Shown: piece after piece, positions 11,157 to 18,804 of the stretch | Position numbering within the stretch: the stretch's first letter is position 1 | Layout of the letters: each line of letters opens with the position of its first letter | Source of the DNA: Phycisphaerales bacterium | GTDB lineage: Bacteria > Planctomycetota > Phycisphaerae > Phycisphaerales > UBA1924 | Length of the DNA stretch: 64,000 bases | NCBI GenBank assembly: GCA_017642965.1 | Contig: JAEPOJ010000021.1 | Location: forward strand, 1-64,000 | Reading direction: 5' to 3' | Made by a program: the position numbers and the translations under genes | Notes under the pieces: model-generated | Told to the model about the DNA's origin: nothing | The model's input: the letters and a program-made list of their open reading frames with translations, nothing else | Database searches by the model: none

Positions 11157-11624
11157 TCACTCCGCCGGCGGCACGCCGATGTCCTCGTCCCAGAGCTCCG
11201 GGTGCTGAGCAATAAACCGCTCCATCAGCTCTACGCACCGCGGATCGTTCGCGAGCACGATCTCCACGCCCTCCTGCGCCATCCAGTCCTCGCGCCCAAG
11301 GAACGTCTCGTGCTCTCCGATCACCACACGCGGGATACGGTGCAGGATCGCCGTCCCCGTGCACATCGCGCACGGCGAGAGCGTGGATGCCAGCGTGAGC
11401 GTGTGCCAATCCCGACGCCGCCCCGCGTTGCGGATGCACACCGTCTCGGCGTGAGCCGTCGAATCGCCGGACTGCACGCGCTCGTTGTGCCCGCGGGCGA
11501 CGATCCTGCCAGCCGGGTCGATCAGCGCCGAACCGATCGGGATCCCCCCCTCGTCGCGCGATTTGATCGCCTGCTCATACGCGGCATCGAGCGCCAGCCG
11601 GTCGTTGTTGCTCAGTGTGCTCAT
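11157..11624 (-). CDS. Cytosine deaminase, yeast (FCY1) type
   Basis: A 155-aa zinc hydrolase of the CDA/tRNA-adenosine-deaminase fold. The zinc site is visible as HAET (His and catalytic Glu) and PCAMC (two Cys). Several segments resemble the fungal cytosine deaminase rather than TadA: GGIPIGSALI, RGHNERVQSGDSTAHAE, TLSPCAMCTG, IPRVVIGEH, and the C-terminal ELWDEDIG, which matches the Trp/Asp lid that contacts cytosine in the yeast enzyme. The likely reaction is cytosine to uracil, feeding Upp encoded next door. A general nucleoside or guanine deaminase remains possible. The gene is convergent with upp and 12 nt downstream of the next minus-strand gene, so the two may be co-transcribed. Confidence 0.82.
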   Translation of the reverse strand: MSTLSNNDRLALDAAYEQAIKSRDEGGIPIGSALIDPAGRIVARGHNERVQSGDSTAHAETVCIRNAGRRRDWHTLTLASTLSPCAMCTGTAILHRIPRVVIGEHETFLGREDWMAQEGVEIVLANDPRCVELMERFIAQHPELWDEDIGVPPAE

Positions 11625-11636
11625 GCCACCAGCGTA

Positions 11637-12503
11637 TCACTCATCGCCCGGCACGTCACGATCCGGATCGTTGATCTCGAGCGGGATCGGCTCGCGCACG
11701 ATTGGCTCAGCGTCCACCGGGATCATCTCCGCCTCCGCGTGCAGATGGATCGGCTCAAAGAACGTGCCAGGCAGCTCGGAGACCCACGGATCCTGCAGAT
11801 GGCGCAGCAGCCCGTATGGCACACGGATGCGGAAATCGACGAGCGTTGGATCATCGGGCTGAACGATCACCTCCACATCGCCCCGCCCCTCGCCGCCGTC
11901 GAGTGCGCCGGGCGTCGCGTTCACCCCACGCTGCACTCGCCCGCCCAGCGTGTCGTCAGGGTCGGACAGCAGATACTGATTCCGCGCCGTCCCGGGCAGC
12001 TCGCACGCCTTGAGGTCCGACAACGCGTACTTGAGGTGCATCATGGCGGTCCCATCGTGATACTTCACGGGCTGATTGAAGCGCACGCCGGAGATCTCGA
12101 TCGACACCTCCGTGAACGGGTCGATGCCCCGGAAGAACGCCTTCGCGTTGTCCGACTTGGTCAGACCCACCCGAACCACCGCGCCCTTCGGGTGCCCGGC
12201 CCCGGTCTCGATCCGTGTGCCGCCCAGCGTGGCGTACGCCAGCGCGTTCGACTCGCCGAGCTGCTCACCGCCCACCGGGGCCGTGTAGGGCATGGTCATC
12301 GTGTACCGCTGCGCCTCGCCGTCAGCGATCCAGGAGATCGTCACACGCGGGTGCTGACGGTCCTCGACGAGGAGCAACGATGGCACGCGCGCCGACCCCG
12401 CCCCAGACGATCCCGACTGCGAAAAAGCCGGATTCACGGGCAGAATCGCCGCGACCAGCACCCAAACAAGCGTCCTCAACGAAGGTCTCATAGCCAGAAT
12501 CAT
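11637..12503 (-). CDS. Exported protein of unknown function
   Basis: About 288 aa with an N-terminal signal peptide (RPSLRTLVWVLVAAILPVNPAFS, cleavage after AFS or nearby). The rest is soluble and probably beta-rich, with an acidic, Pro-rich C-terminus (PLEINDPDRDVPGDE). No catalytic motif was recognised. The ATG at 12503 has GAGG 4 nt upstream; an ATG four codons later (12491) gives an equally good signal peptide. Readings extending to 12839 run antisense through the divergent gene and are rejected. The stop lies 12 nt before the cytosine deaminase start, so the pair may be one transcript, but no functional link is evident. Confidence 0.7.
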   Translation of the reverse strand: MILAMRPSLRTLVWVLVAAILPVNPAFSQSGSSGAGSARVPSLLLVEDRQHPRVTISWIADGEAQRYTMTMPYTAPVGGEQLGESNALAYATLGGTRIETGAGHPKGAVVRVGLTKSDNAKAFFRGIDPFTEVSIEISGVRFNQPVKYHDGTAMMHLKYALSDLKACELPGTARNQYLLSDPDDTLGGRVQRGVNATPGALDGGEGRGDVEVIVQPDDPTLVDFRIRVPYGLLRHLQDPWVSELPGTFFEPIHLHAEAEMIPVDAEPIVREPIPLEINDPDRDVPGDE

Positions 12504-12671
12504 ACCCCCTCGCCAATTTCGCACAAGGGAATCTGGAATTTGGCAACCCCTAACCAGGAATTCTCGAATAGTCTGATGCTCACTCGAGCAAGGGGCGTGT
12601 GTGCGCATGAGCCCCCGAGATACCTCAGCCCGGTTCTCGCGGCTGAACGATACAGAACGAAAGGACGCCCG

Positions 12672-14966
12672 ATGGGTCTTCAACACGGTTCGTGGAACGC
12701 TGTCCGTCTTGGCACCGGCCTGGGTCTGGCACTCGCCATCAGCGCAGGGTCGATCGCCACCGCTCACGACGATGATGTGCGCAAGCTGCTCGACCGCCAG
12801 CCCGCCGTCAAGGGCCCGATCTACTCCTACAACGGGCAACGCTCAGGCCCATACGCCGCCCACAACATCACCCTGCTCGCGCAGATCCCGCTCAACAACT
12901 TCCCCGGCGTCAACACGGGCTCCGGCAACGACTGCTGGGGCTATGTCTCCCAGAGCGGGCGCGAGTACGCCATCATGGGGCTCGAGGGTGGCTACGGCTT
13001 CGTCGAGATCACCAACCCCACAAACCCCGTCATCGTCGACACCGTCTCAGGGCCCAGCTCGCTCTGGCACGACGTCAAGGTTGTCGGCGATTACGCATAC
13101 GGCGTCTCCGAGGGCGGATCGGGCATCCAGGTCATGGACCTCTCCGATATCGACAACGGCAACGTCCGCCTCGTCCGCAACTGGCAGAGCGGCGGCTACT
13201 CCACCACGCACAACATCGTCACCAACGAAGACACCGGCTCGCTCTGGGTCGTCGGCGCCAACATCGGCAACGGCGGGCTCGTCCACATCGACATCTCCAA
13301 CCCCGAGCTCCCCCAGCTCGACGGCGGCTGGACCAACATGTACGTCCACGACGCACAGGTCCTCACATGGAACTCCGGCGCCCTGGCCGGGCGCGAGCTC
13401 GCCTTCTGTGCCGGCGGCTTCTCAGGCGGCTTCTCCGAGACCGGGCTCCGGATCGTCGACGTCACCAACCCCAACAACACGCAGACCCTCGCGACGCTCT
13501 TCTACCCGAGCTCCGGCTACGCCCACCAGGTCTGGGTCACGCCCGACCAGAAGTACCTCTACCTCAACGACGAGCTCGATGAGGGCTCGAGCGTCTCCGT
13601 CACCACCACCCGCGTGATCAACATCGAGGACCCGCAGAATCCGTTTTTCGTCGGGACCTACACCACCGGGCTCCCCGCGGTCGACCACAACCTCTACATC
13701 AACGACGACTTCGTCTTCCAGGCCAACTACCAGTCCGGGCTCCGCGTGTTCGACAACCTCGACCCCGAGAACCCCGTCGAGGTCGCCTGGATCGACACGT
13801 TCCCGGGCGGGAACGACGCTTCCTTCAACGGTGCGTGGTCGAGCTACCCCTTCTTCCCCTCAGGCAACATCATCATCTCCGACATCGAGCGCGGGCTCTT
13901 CATCGTCCGCGTCGACGCCACACCGCTGCAGATCGCCGTCTCCAGCGAGGGCGATCTCCCTTCGGTCGTCAACCCCGCCGGCGGCGAGGTCCTCACCGCC
14001 AAGACCGTCACCCGCGAGGGCGTCGACGTCGCGAGCGTCTCGCTCATGCTCGACACCGGCAGCGGCTACCAGCCTATCGCCATGAGCGACAACGGCGACG
14101 GAACCTACTCGGCGACCATGCCCGTCGTGCCCTGCGGCGATGACATCAGCTACTACTTCCAGGCCGAGAGCTCCAACGGCGCGACCGCCACATTCCCAAG
14201 CGACGCCACGAGCAACCCCCTCACAGCGTCGGTCGTCTCCGACATCGACACCGTCTTCGCGGATAACGCCGAAACCAACACCGGCTGGAGCGTCAGCGGC
14301 GACGCGGGCGACGGCCAGTGGGACCGCGGCGTGCCCGTCGGCGGCGGCGATCGCGCCGACCCGCCATCTGACGCCGACGGCTCGGGCCGGGCATGGCTGA
14401 CCGACAACGAGGACGACAACTCCGACGTCGACAACGGCACAACCACGCTCACCTCGCCCGCGCTCGACGCCAGCGCCGGCAACATGACGCTCAGCTTCGC
14501 ACTCTGGTACAACAACGCCGGGAACAGCGCCGTCGACGACAGCATGACCGTCCAGGCATCCAACAACAACGGCGGATCGTGGACCACCATCCTCGACCTC
14601 GGCCCGGGCGACCCCAACACCGGCGGCGGCTGGGTGAACTACGAGTACGACGTGGACTCGATCTTCGCCAGCCCCTCCACCCAGTTCCGCATCCGCTTCA
14701 ACGTCTCCGACGTCGGCGATGGCTCGATCGTCGAAGCGGGCGTCGACGACATCCGCCTCGAGCAGCGCTCATGCGAGGATGTCGACGCGGGCTGCAACGG
14801 CGCCGACCTCGCCGAGCCCTTCGGCACACTGAACTTCTTCGACGTCTCCGCGTTCCTCAGCGCCTACAACAGCGCCGACCCCGCGGCCGACTTCAACAGC
14901 GACGGCGAGTTCAACTTCTTCGACGTCTCGACATTCCTCAGCGTCTACAACGCCGGCTGCCCGTAA
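12672..14966 (+). CDS. Choice-of-anchor B family secreted protein with GC dockerin
   Basis: A 764-aa exported protein. After a signal peptide (LGTGLGLALAISAGSIATA) comes a region of LVIVD-like propeller repeats matching the choice-of-anchor B family (CWGYVSQSGREYAIMGLEGG, FVEITNPTNPVIVDTV, TTHNIVTNEDTG, VHDAQVLTWNSG, GNIIISDIERGLFIVRVD; about residues 40-425). Then come Ig-like and jelly-roll-like segments (DNAETNTGWSVSG; NNNGGSWTTILDLGPG), and finally two dockerin units (LNFFDVSAFLSAYN, FNFFDVSTFLSVYN) ending NAGCP. AAAGGA precedes the ATG. It probably acts at the cell surface. Its tail is the same class as that of the protein at 9031. The upstream open frame back to 11202 is antisense to two other genes and is not part of it. 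Confidence 0.88.
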   Translation: MGLQHGSWNAVRLGTGLGLALAISAGSIATAHDDDVRKLLDRQPAVKGPIYSYNGQRSGPYAAHNITLLAQIPLNNFPGVNTGSGNDCWGYVSQSGREYAIMGLEGGYGFVEITNPTNPVIVDTVSGPSSLWHDVKVVGDYAYGVSEGGSGIQVMDLSDIDNGNVRLVRNWQSGGYSTTHNIVTNEDTGSLWVVGANIGNGGLVHIDISNPELPQLDGGWTNMYVHDAQVLTWNSGALAGRELAFCAGGFSGGFSETGLRIVDVTNPNNTQTLATLFYPSSGYAHQVWVTPDQKYLYLNDELDEGSSVSVTTTRVINIEDPQNPFFVGTYTTGLPAVDHNLYINDDFVFQANYQSGLRVFDNLDPENPVEVAWIDTFPGGNDASFNGAWSSYPFFPSGNIIISDIERGLFIVRVDATPLQIAVSSEGDLPSVVNPAGGEVLTAKTVTREGVDVASVSLMLDTGSGYQPIAMSDNGDGTYSATMPVVPCGDDISYYFQAESSNGATATFPSDATSNPLTASVVSDIDTVFADNAETNTGWSVSGDAGDGQWDRGVPVGGGDRADPPSDADGSGRAWLTDNEDDNSDVDNGTTTLTSPALDASAGNMTLSFALWYNNAGNSAVDDSMTVQASNNNGGSWTTILDLGPGDPNTGGGWVNYEYDVDSIFASPSTQFRIRFNVSDVGDGSIVEAGVDDIRLEQRSCEDVDAGCNGADLAEPFGTLNFFDVSAFLSAYNSADPAADFNSDGEFNFFDVSTFLSVYNAGCP

Positions 14967-14994
14967 GCGCGTTACCGCAACGTGATACCCCATC

Positions 14995-15033
14995 GAGCAC
15001 CCGTCGCCCCGCGCGTCGGGTGCTCTTTCTTTT
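14995..15033 (+). terminator. Rho-independent terminator
   Basis: Nine-bp stem GAGCACCCG / CGGGTGCTC followed by TTTCTTTT, 28 nt after the stop of the choice-of-anchor B gene and touching the end of the convergent beta-helix gene. Confidence 0.85.
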
Positions 15034-17356
15034 ACTCAACCGCCTGCAAGTCCAGCCCCAGCGTCGCGTACCCGCTGTGCTCAAAGTACTCCACCCGGAT
15101 GCGCGTCGCCTCCTCGCCGCCAACCTCGAACACCACCTCGTCCGGCGTCGGCCCATGGATGTCCCACCGCTCGATGACCACCTCGCCGTTGACAAACACC
15201 CGGATGCCGTCGTCGCTGAGCGTGGAGAGCTTCCATCTGCCCAACGGCAGCGCAATCTCCGTCTCGGCAATCATGCCAAACCGGTCACGCTCGCTCACCG
15301 TCAGCGCATGGTTCACACGCGACGGCCCGTTGTAGCCGAACGGCAGGTCGAGTTGATCGATGGCCGTGAACTCAACACCCTCCGCCTCGGCCCGCCAAGC
15401 CTCAAGATCGACAAGCGGATCGTTCTCCCACGCCCAGCATTTGGCGTTCCACGTGGTGCTGATGAAGCGGCCGGAGATCGGACGAGACCAGTCGTCCCCG
15501 ATGTGCACGGTGCCGGAGTACGAACTGATCGGTGACTGCCCGATGGGCGAAACCCTGAGTCTCCACGGTCTCCAGCCCTCATCCGAATCCGGCTCGATGA
15601 TCTCGGCCTTCGCGCCGTTGATCGTCACGCGCATCGTCAGTTCGTTGCCGACCGGCTGATACAGTTCGAAGTGATCCGCGCTGCCCGACCGGGAGTGCTC
15701 ACGCAACAGCGGCAACTCAAAGTCCCAAGGCCCCCACTCGTCACAGACGATCCAACGACGACCGGAAGGCGAGATTCGTTCAGGCGGTGGGCTGATCCTC
15801 CAGTTCCCCGCTGGCCATTTCACGTCGCTCAGAACTTCGATTCCATCATCAACTTGGTATCGCTCAGCCAGGTTTGAATCGATCGCCCATCGGTTCTGAT
15901 CCGCCGCGAAGGTGTTCACACCAACTCGGGGACCTTCAAAACCAACTGCCCCGCCGATGTCCAGCACTTCGACCCCCACAAGGGTCGTACCAGCGCGGAA
16001 AGGATGATTGTCATTCATTACGAATGAGTTATTGAAAATCTTGTTCCCGGTCACGCCCTTGTATCGATCGTAAACACCGGCTTGGGATAGCAGCGATTCG
16101 TCATGATCCCACCAGAGACGCACGCCAACCTTGTTGTTGATGAACTCGTTATCGAAGATCGAATGGTCCGCCCCGTGCTCGATGTTGATCCCGCCGCGTT
16201 CTTGACCGTACGCCATGCCGCCGTTGGTGATGAAGTCATTGAACGCGATCTCAAATCCCTGCGAGTACCCGCCCCAAATCCCGCAAATCGCGTTGCCCTC
16301 AAACAGATTCCCCTGGACCCGATTCCCCTCGCTGAAGGTCATTTCCAGCCCGTGGGCCGGCGAGAATGAGAGATCGTTCGATGAAAATCGATTATTCGCG
16401 TTCCCCCACGCCCCTTCGGTCACCGTCTTCACCGCGTCGTTTCCACCGAAGCCAAAGATCCCATCACCGCTGTGCGTGCAGGAGTTCCGCACGACCGTGT
16501 TCTCCGTGCACGCCTCGAACATCAGGATGCCCGCCGAGTCCTGCCCACGGTTATACACACCCTCCACGTGCCCGCGCACACAGAAATCAAACCGGTTTTC
16601 ACTGATCGTGTTCTGCGACGCCCGCCACATCGCCAGCCCCCAGCCGCTGAGGAACGAGCAGTCGTTCTTCGTCACCGTTGCGCCGTTGGTGTTGTCAAGA
16701 ATGATCCCGTTCTGCCCGCGCCGCACACGCACGCCCTCGAAGTGCGCACCGTGGCAGCGCTCGGCCCAGATCGCCGCGCCGTAGCTTGTCAGCCACTCGT
16801 TGTCGTCGTTGTTGTGCGGATACAGCCAGTCGCCGCTGCCTTCGCGTGTGGCCGTGGAGGTCAGGCGATGGCGGTACATGTCAACCAGCTCGGTATCCCT
16901 GACAACCAAGCCCGGCGCATCGGTCGCGACGATCCCGTTGCGGTAGCCCCGGATGTTCGCGTGATGAATCTCGACACCCTCGCGACCATCAACAACGATG
17001 CCCGTACCCGTGAGCGTGTCCCAGCCATCGCCATTCTGCGTGGCGCGCGAAAGCCACGCGTCGATGCCGCCCCGACCCCGCAGGACCGATCCTTCCTCGA
17101 ACATCACCACCACACCGTCCGCCACGACATGGATCACGCCGTCACCGTTCGCATCCTCGATGACCAACCCGGCGGGGATCCGCACGATGCAGCTGCGATC
17201 GATCAAGAAGTCGTCGCGATCAACCGTGACCGTCGGCAACGCCTCCTCGATCCGATCGATGCTCGACCGATCGAGCCGCAGATCCTCGGTCGTGAGCGTC
17301 GGCTGGGAGGCCAGAGCCGCACCAGCCGCGAAAAGTGACAAAACGGCGATGCGCAT
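15032..17356 (-). CDS. Secreted parallel beta-helix protein with PA14-like C-terminus
   Basis: About 774 aa. The start MRIAVLSLFAAGAALASQ is a signal peptide with GGAGG 5 nt upstream; an adjacent ATG one codon earlier is equivalent. Residues of about 80-480 form a right-handed parallel beta-helix, seen as repeated rungs rich in Asn, Gly and I/V-x-x-N (HHANIRGYRNGIVATDAPGL, ILDNTNGATVTKNDCSF, EMTFSEGNRVQGNLFEG, NIEHGADHSIFDNEFINN). Such helices often bind or cleave polysaccharide. No pectate-lyase catalytic set was recognised. The last 130 residues resemble a PA14-type lectin fold (GRWKLSTLSDDGIRVFVNGE). Upstream extension is impossible because it would overlap tRNA-Leu. Confidence 0.78.
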   Translation of the reverse strand: MRIAVLSLFAAGAALASQPTLTTEDLRLDRSSIDRIEEALPTVTVDRDDFLIDRSCIVRIPAGLVIEDANGDGVIHVVADGVVVMFEEGSVLRGRGGIDAWLSRATQNGDGWDTLTGTGIVVDGREGVEIHHANIRGYRNGIVATDAPGLVVRDTELVDMYRHRLTSTATREGSGDWLYPHNNDDNEWLTSYGAAIWAERCHGAHFEGVRVRRGQNGIILDNTNGATVTKNDCSFLSGWGLAMWRASQNTISENRFDFCVRGHVEGVYNRGQDSAGILMFEACTENTVVRNSCTHSGDGIFGFGGNDAVKTVTEGAWGNANNRFSSNDLSFSPAHGLEMTFSEGNRVQGNLFEGNAICGIWGGYSQGFEIAFNDFITNGGMAYGQERGGINIEHGADHSIFDNEFINNKVGVRLWWDHDESLLSQAGVYDRYKGVTGNKIFNNSFVMNDNHPFRAGTTLVGVEVLDIGGAVGFEGPRVGVNTFAADQNRWAIDSNLAERYQVDDGIEVLSDVKWPAGNWRISPPPERISPSGRRWIVCDEWGPWDFELPLLREHSRSGSADHFELYQPVGNELTMRVTINGAKAEIIEPDSDEGWRPWRLRVSPIGQSPISSYSGTVHIGDDWSRPISGRFISTTWNAKCWAWENDPLVDLEAWRAEAEGVEFTAIDQLDLPFGYNGPSRVNHALTVSERDRFGMIAETEIALPLGRWKLSTLSDDGIRVFVNGEVVIERWDIHGPTPDEVVFEVGGEEATRIRVEYFEHSGYATLGLDLQAVE

Positions 17357-17380
17357 CATGTCCTCCCAGGGCTCAGGGAA

Positions 17381-17462
17381 TGCGGATGACAGGAATCGAA
17401 CCTGCACGGGTTGCCCCACTGGAACCTAAATCCAGCGCGTCTGCCAGTTCCGCCACATCCGC
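17381..17462 (-). tRNA. tRNA-Leu (UAG)
   Basis: Complete cloverleaf on the minus strand, 82 nt. Acceptor stem GCGGATG / CATCCGC with discriminator A, anticodon stem CTGGA / TCCAG with loop TTTAGGT giving anticodon UAG (reads CUN leucine codons), long variable arm GGGGCAACCC, and T arm with GGTTCGAATCC. The 3' CCA is not encoded. It lies between the beta-helix gene (same strand) and the divergent DoxX gene. Confidence 0.95.
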
Positions 17463-17574
17463 GTTTCAGGGTCGGCAGCGACCCGCTCAACCATACGCAC
17501 GCGTCCGCTTTCAGGTCGCCCCAGAGGCGGAATATGGGCCCCAGACCGCATGATTGGTGGAGTTGAACGCGCAT

Positions 17575-17598
17575 CGCCGATCTGAAATGAGATCGGCG
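17575..17598 (+). repeat. Perfect 9-bp inverted repeat upstream of the DoxX gene
   Basis: CGCCGATCT / AGATCGGCG around a 6-nt centre, about 75 bp before the DoxX start. There is no T run, so it is not a terminator. It could be an operator or an mRNA leader hairpin. Confidence 0.5.
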
Positions 17599-17673
17599 TG
17601 GATTCCAAGAACCCTGTATGCTGTATGTACTTGGGACGATCCGAAGCCGTTGAACCCCCGAGAGGTATCGAAC

Positions 17674-18771
17674 ATGCGCCTGCGCGACTCGATCGCACTC
17701 ACACTGCCGTCCTTCTTCCTGAGACTCGTCCTCGGGATCACCTTCATATGGGCGGGAACGGGCAAGCTGATGGGGACCATGCAGGTCTCCGGCGACGACG
17801 CCGCGCGCCTCGCCAACCTCGGGATCGACCTCAACGTCATCGAAGCCGCACCCGCCCCCACCGAAACCGATACCGACGAGCTCATCGAACCGCTCCCCCA
17901 GGACCCGCCGGTGACCACCGACCCGTCCCCTGCGGACCCGGACACCGAGAACCCCGATCTCGAAGACCCCAACCTTGAGAATCAGGCCAGCGAGATCATC
18001 GAGCGCCTCAACAATGCCGTGGACAACCCGCCGGCAAACACCACACCACCCGCTGAAACCCCCGAGCAGCCCACAAGCGACGACCCAGACGCAAACACCC
18101 CACCCAACACCAGCGGCAACACCATCGGGCGCGCCATCACCCAGGGCACCCGCTGGACACGCGTCCAGAACACCACCGCCGACCGCAGCGCCAGCGACTT
18201 CCCCGAGCCCGTCGAGTGCCAGCGCGTCTACTCCATCGCCCTCATGATCTCCAAGGCCGCCGACCCAGGCCTCACCGCCGACTCGCAGCCCATCACCCCG
18301 ATCATGCCCGCCAAGCTCGCCAACCGCCCATGGCCCAAGGTCCTCGCGTGGTGCGCCGCCATCACCGAGCTCGTGGCCGGCGGCTTCCTGATCCTCGGGC
18401 TCCTCACCCGCCTGAGCGCCTTCAGCACGTTCTTCGTCATGCTCGTCGCCATGTGGATGACCCAGTTCGGCCCCGCCGCGCTGCACACCAACGACGCGAT
18501 CCTCGGCTTCATCCCCCGTGCCGACGACCTCTTCTCGCCCGTCGCCTACGGCCAGCTCTTCTGGCAGCTCGCGCTGGCCACCATGTCGCTCGCCGTGGTC
18601 TTCCTCGGCAGCGGCGCCATCGGGCTCGACCGCCTCTTCTTCTCGCCCCACTCCCGAGACCCCTACCTCCACGGCGACCCCAAGGCCGCGCCCAAGGGCC
18701 AGCGAAAAGCGCCCATGAACCCCGCCACCGCCCAGCGGAGCGAGTTTGACCGCTCACCCGCCGAATCCTGA
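17674..18771 (+). CDS. DoxX-family membrane protein with large disordered insert
   Basis: A 365-aa integral membrane protein of the DoxX/DoxD family. TM1 is FFLRLVLGITFIWAGTGKLM, and the remaining helices lie in the C-terminal half (VLAWCAAITELVAGGFLILG, STFFVMLVAMWM, LFWQLALATMSLAVVFLG). Between TM1 and TM2 is an insert of roughly 150 residues of Thr/Pro/Asp/Asn/Glu (about residues 45-195), predicted disordered and probably periplasmic. DoxX proteins are small quinone- or stress-linked membrane proteins, usually near 140 aa, so this one is more than twice the normal size. The ATG at 17674 has GAGAGG at the right distance. It appears to be the first gene of an operon with the vWA protein, tmk and plsY. 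Confidence 0.8.
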   Translation: MRLRDSIALTLPSFFLRLVLGITFIWAGTGKLMGTMQVSGDDAARLANLGIDLNVIEAAPAPTETDTDELIEPLPQDPPVTTDPSPADPDTENPDLEDPNLENQASEIIERLNNAVDNPPANTTPPAETPEQPTSDDPDANTPPNTSGNTIGRAITQGTRWTRVQNTTADRSASDFPEPVECQRVYSIALMISKAADPGLTADSQPITPIMPAKLANRPWPKVLAWCAAITELVAGGFLILGLLTRLSAFSTFFVMLVAMWMTQFGPAALHTNDAILGFIPRADDLFSPVAYGQLFWQLALATMSLAVVFLGSGAIGLDRLFFSPHSRDPYLHGDPKAAPKGQRKAPMNPATAQRSEFDRSPAES

Positions 18772-18804
18772 ACCGACCCGCCCCTCAACCACTACGATGG
18801 AGTG

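Noticed and set aside
11202-12671. Upstream half of a 1254-codon open frame running into the choice-of-anchor B gene
   Set aside because: It is antisense to the cytosine deaminase and the exported-protein gene. The real protein starts at 12672 with a signal peptide and ribosome-binding site.
17357-17419. N-terminal extension of the beta-helix protein
   Set aside because: It would overlap tRNA-Leu. The signal peptide begins at 17356.
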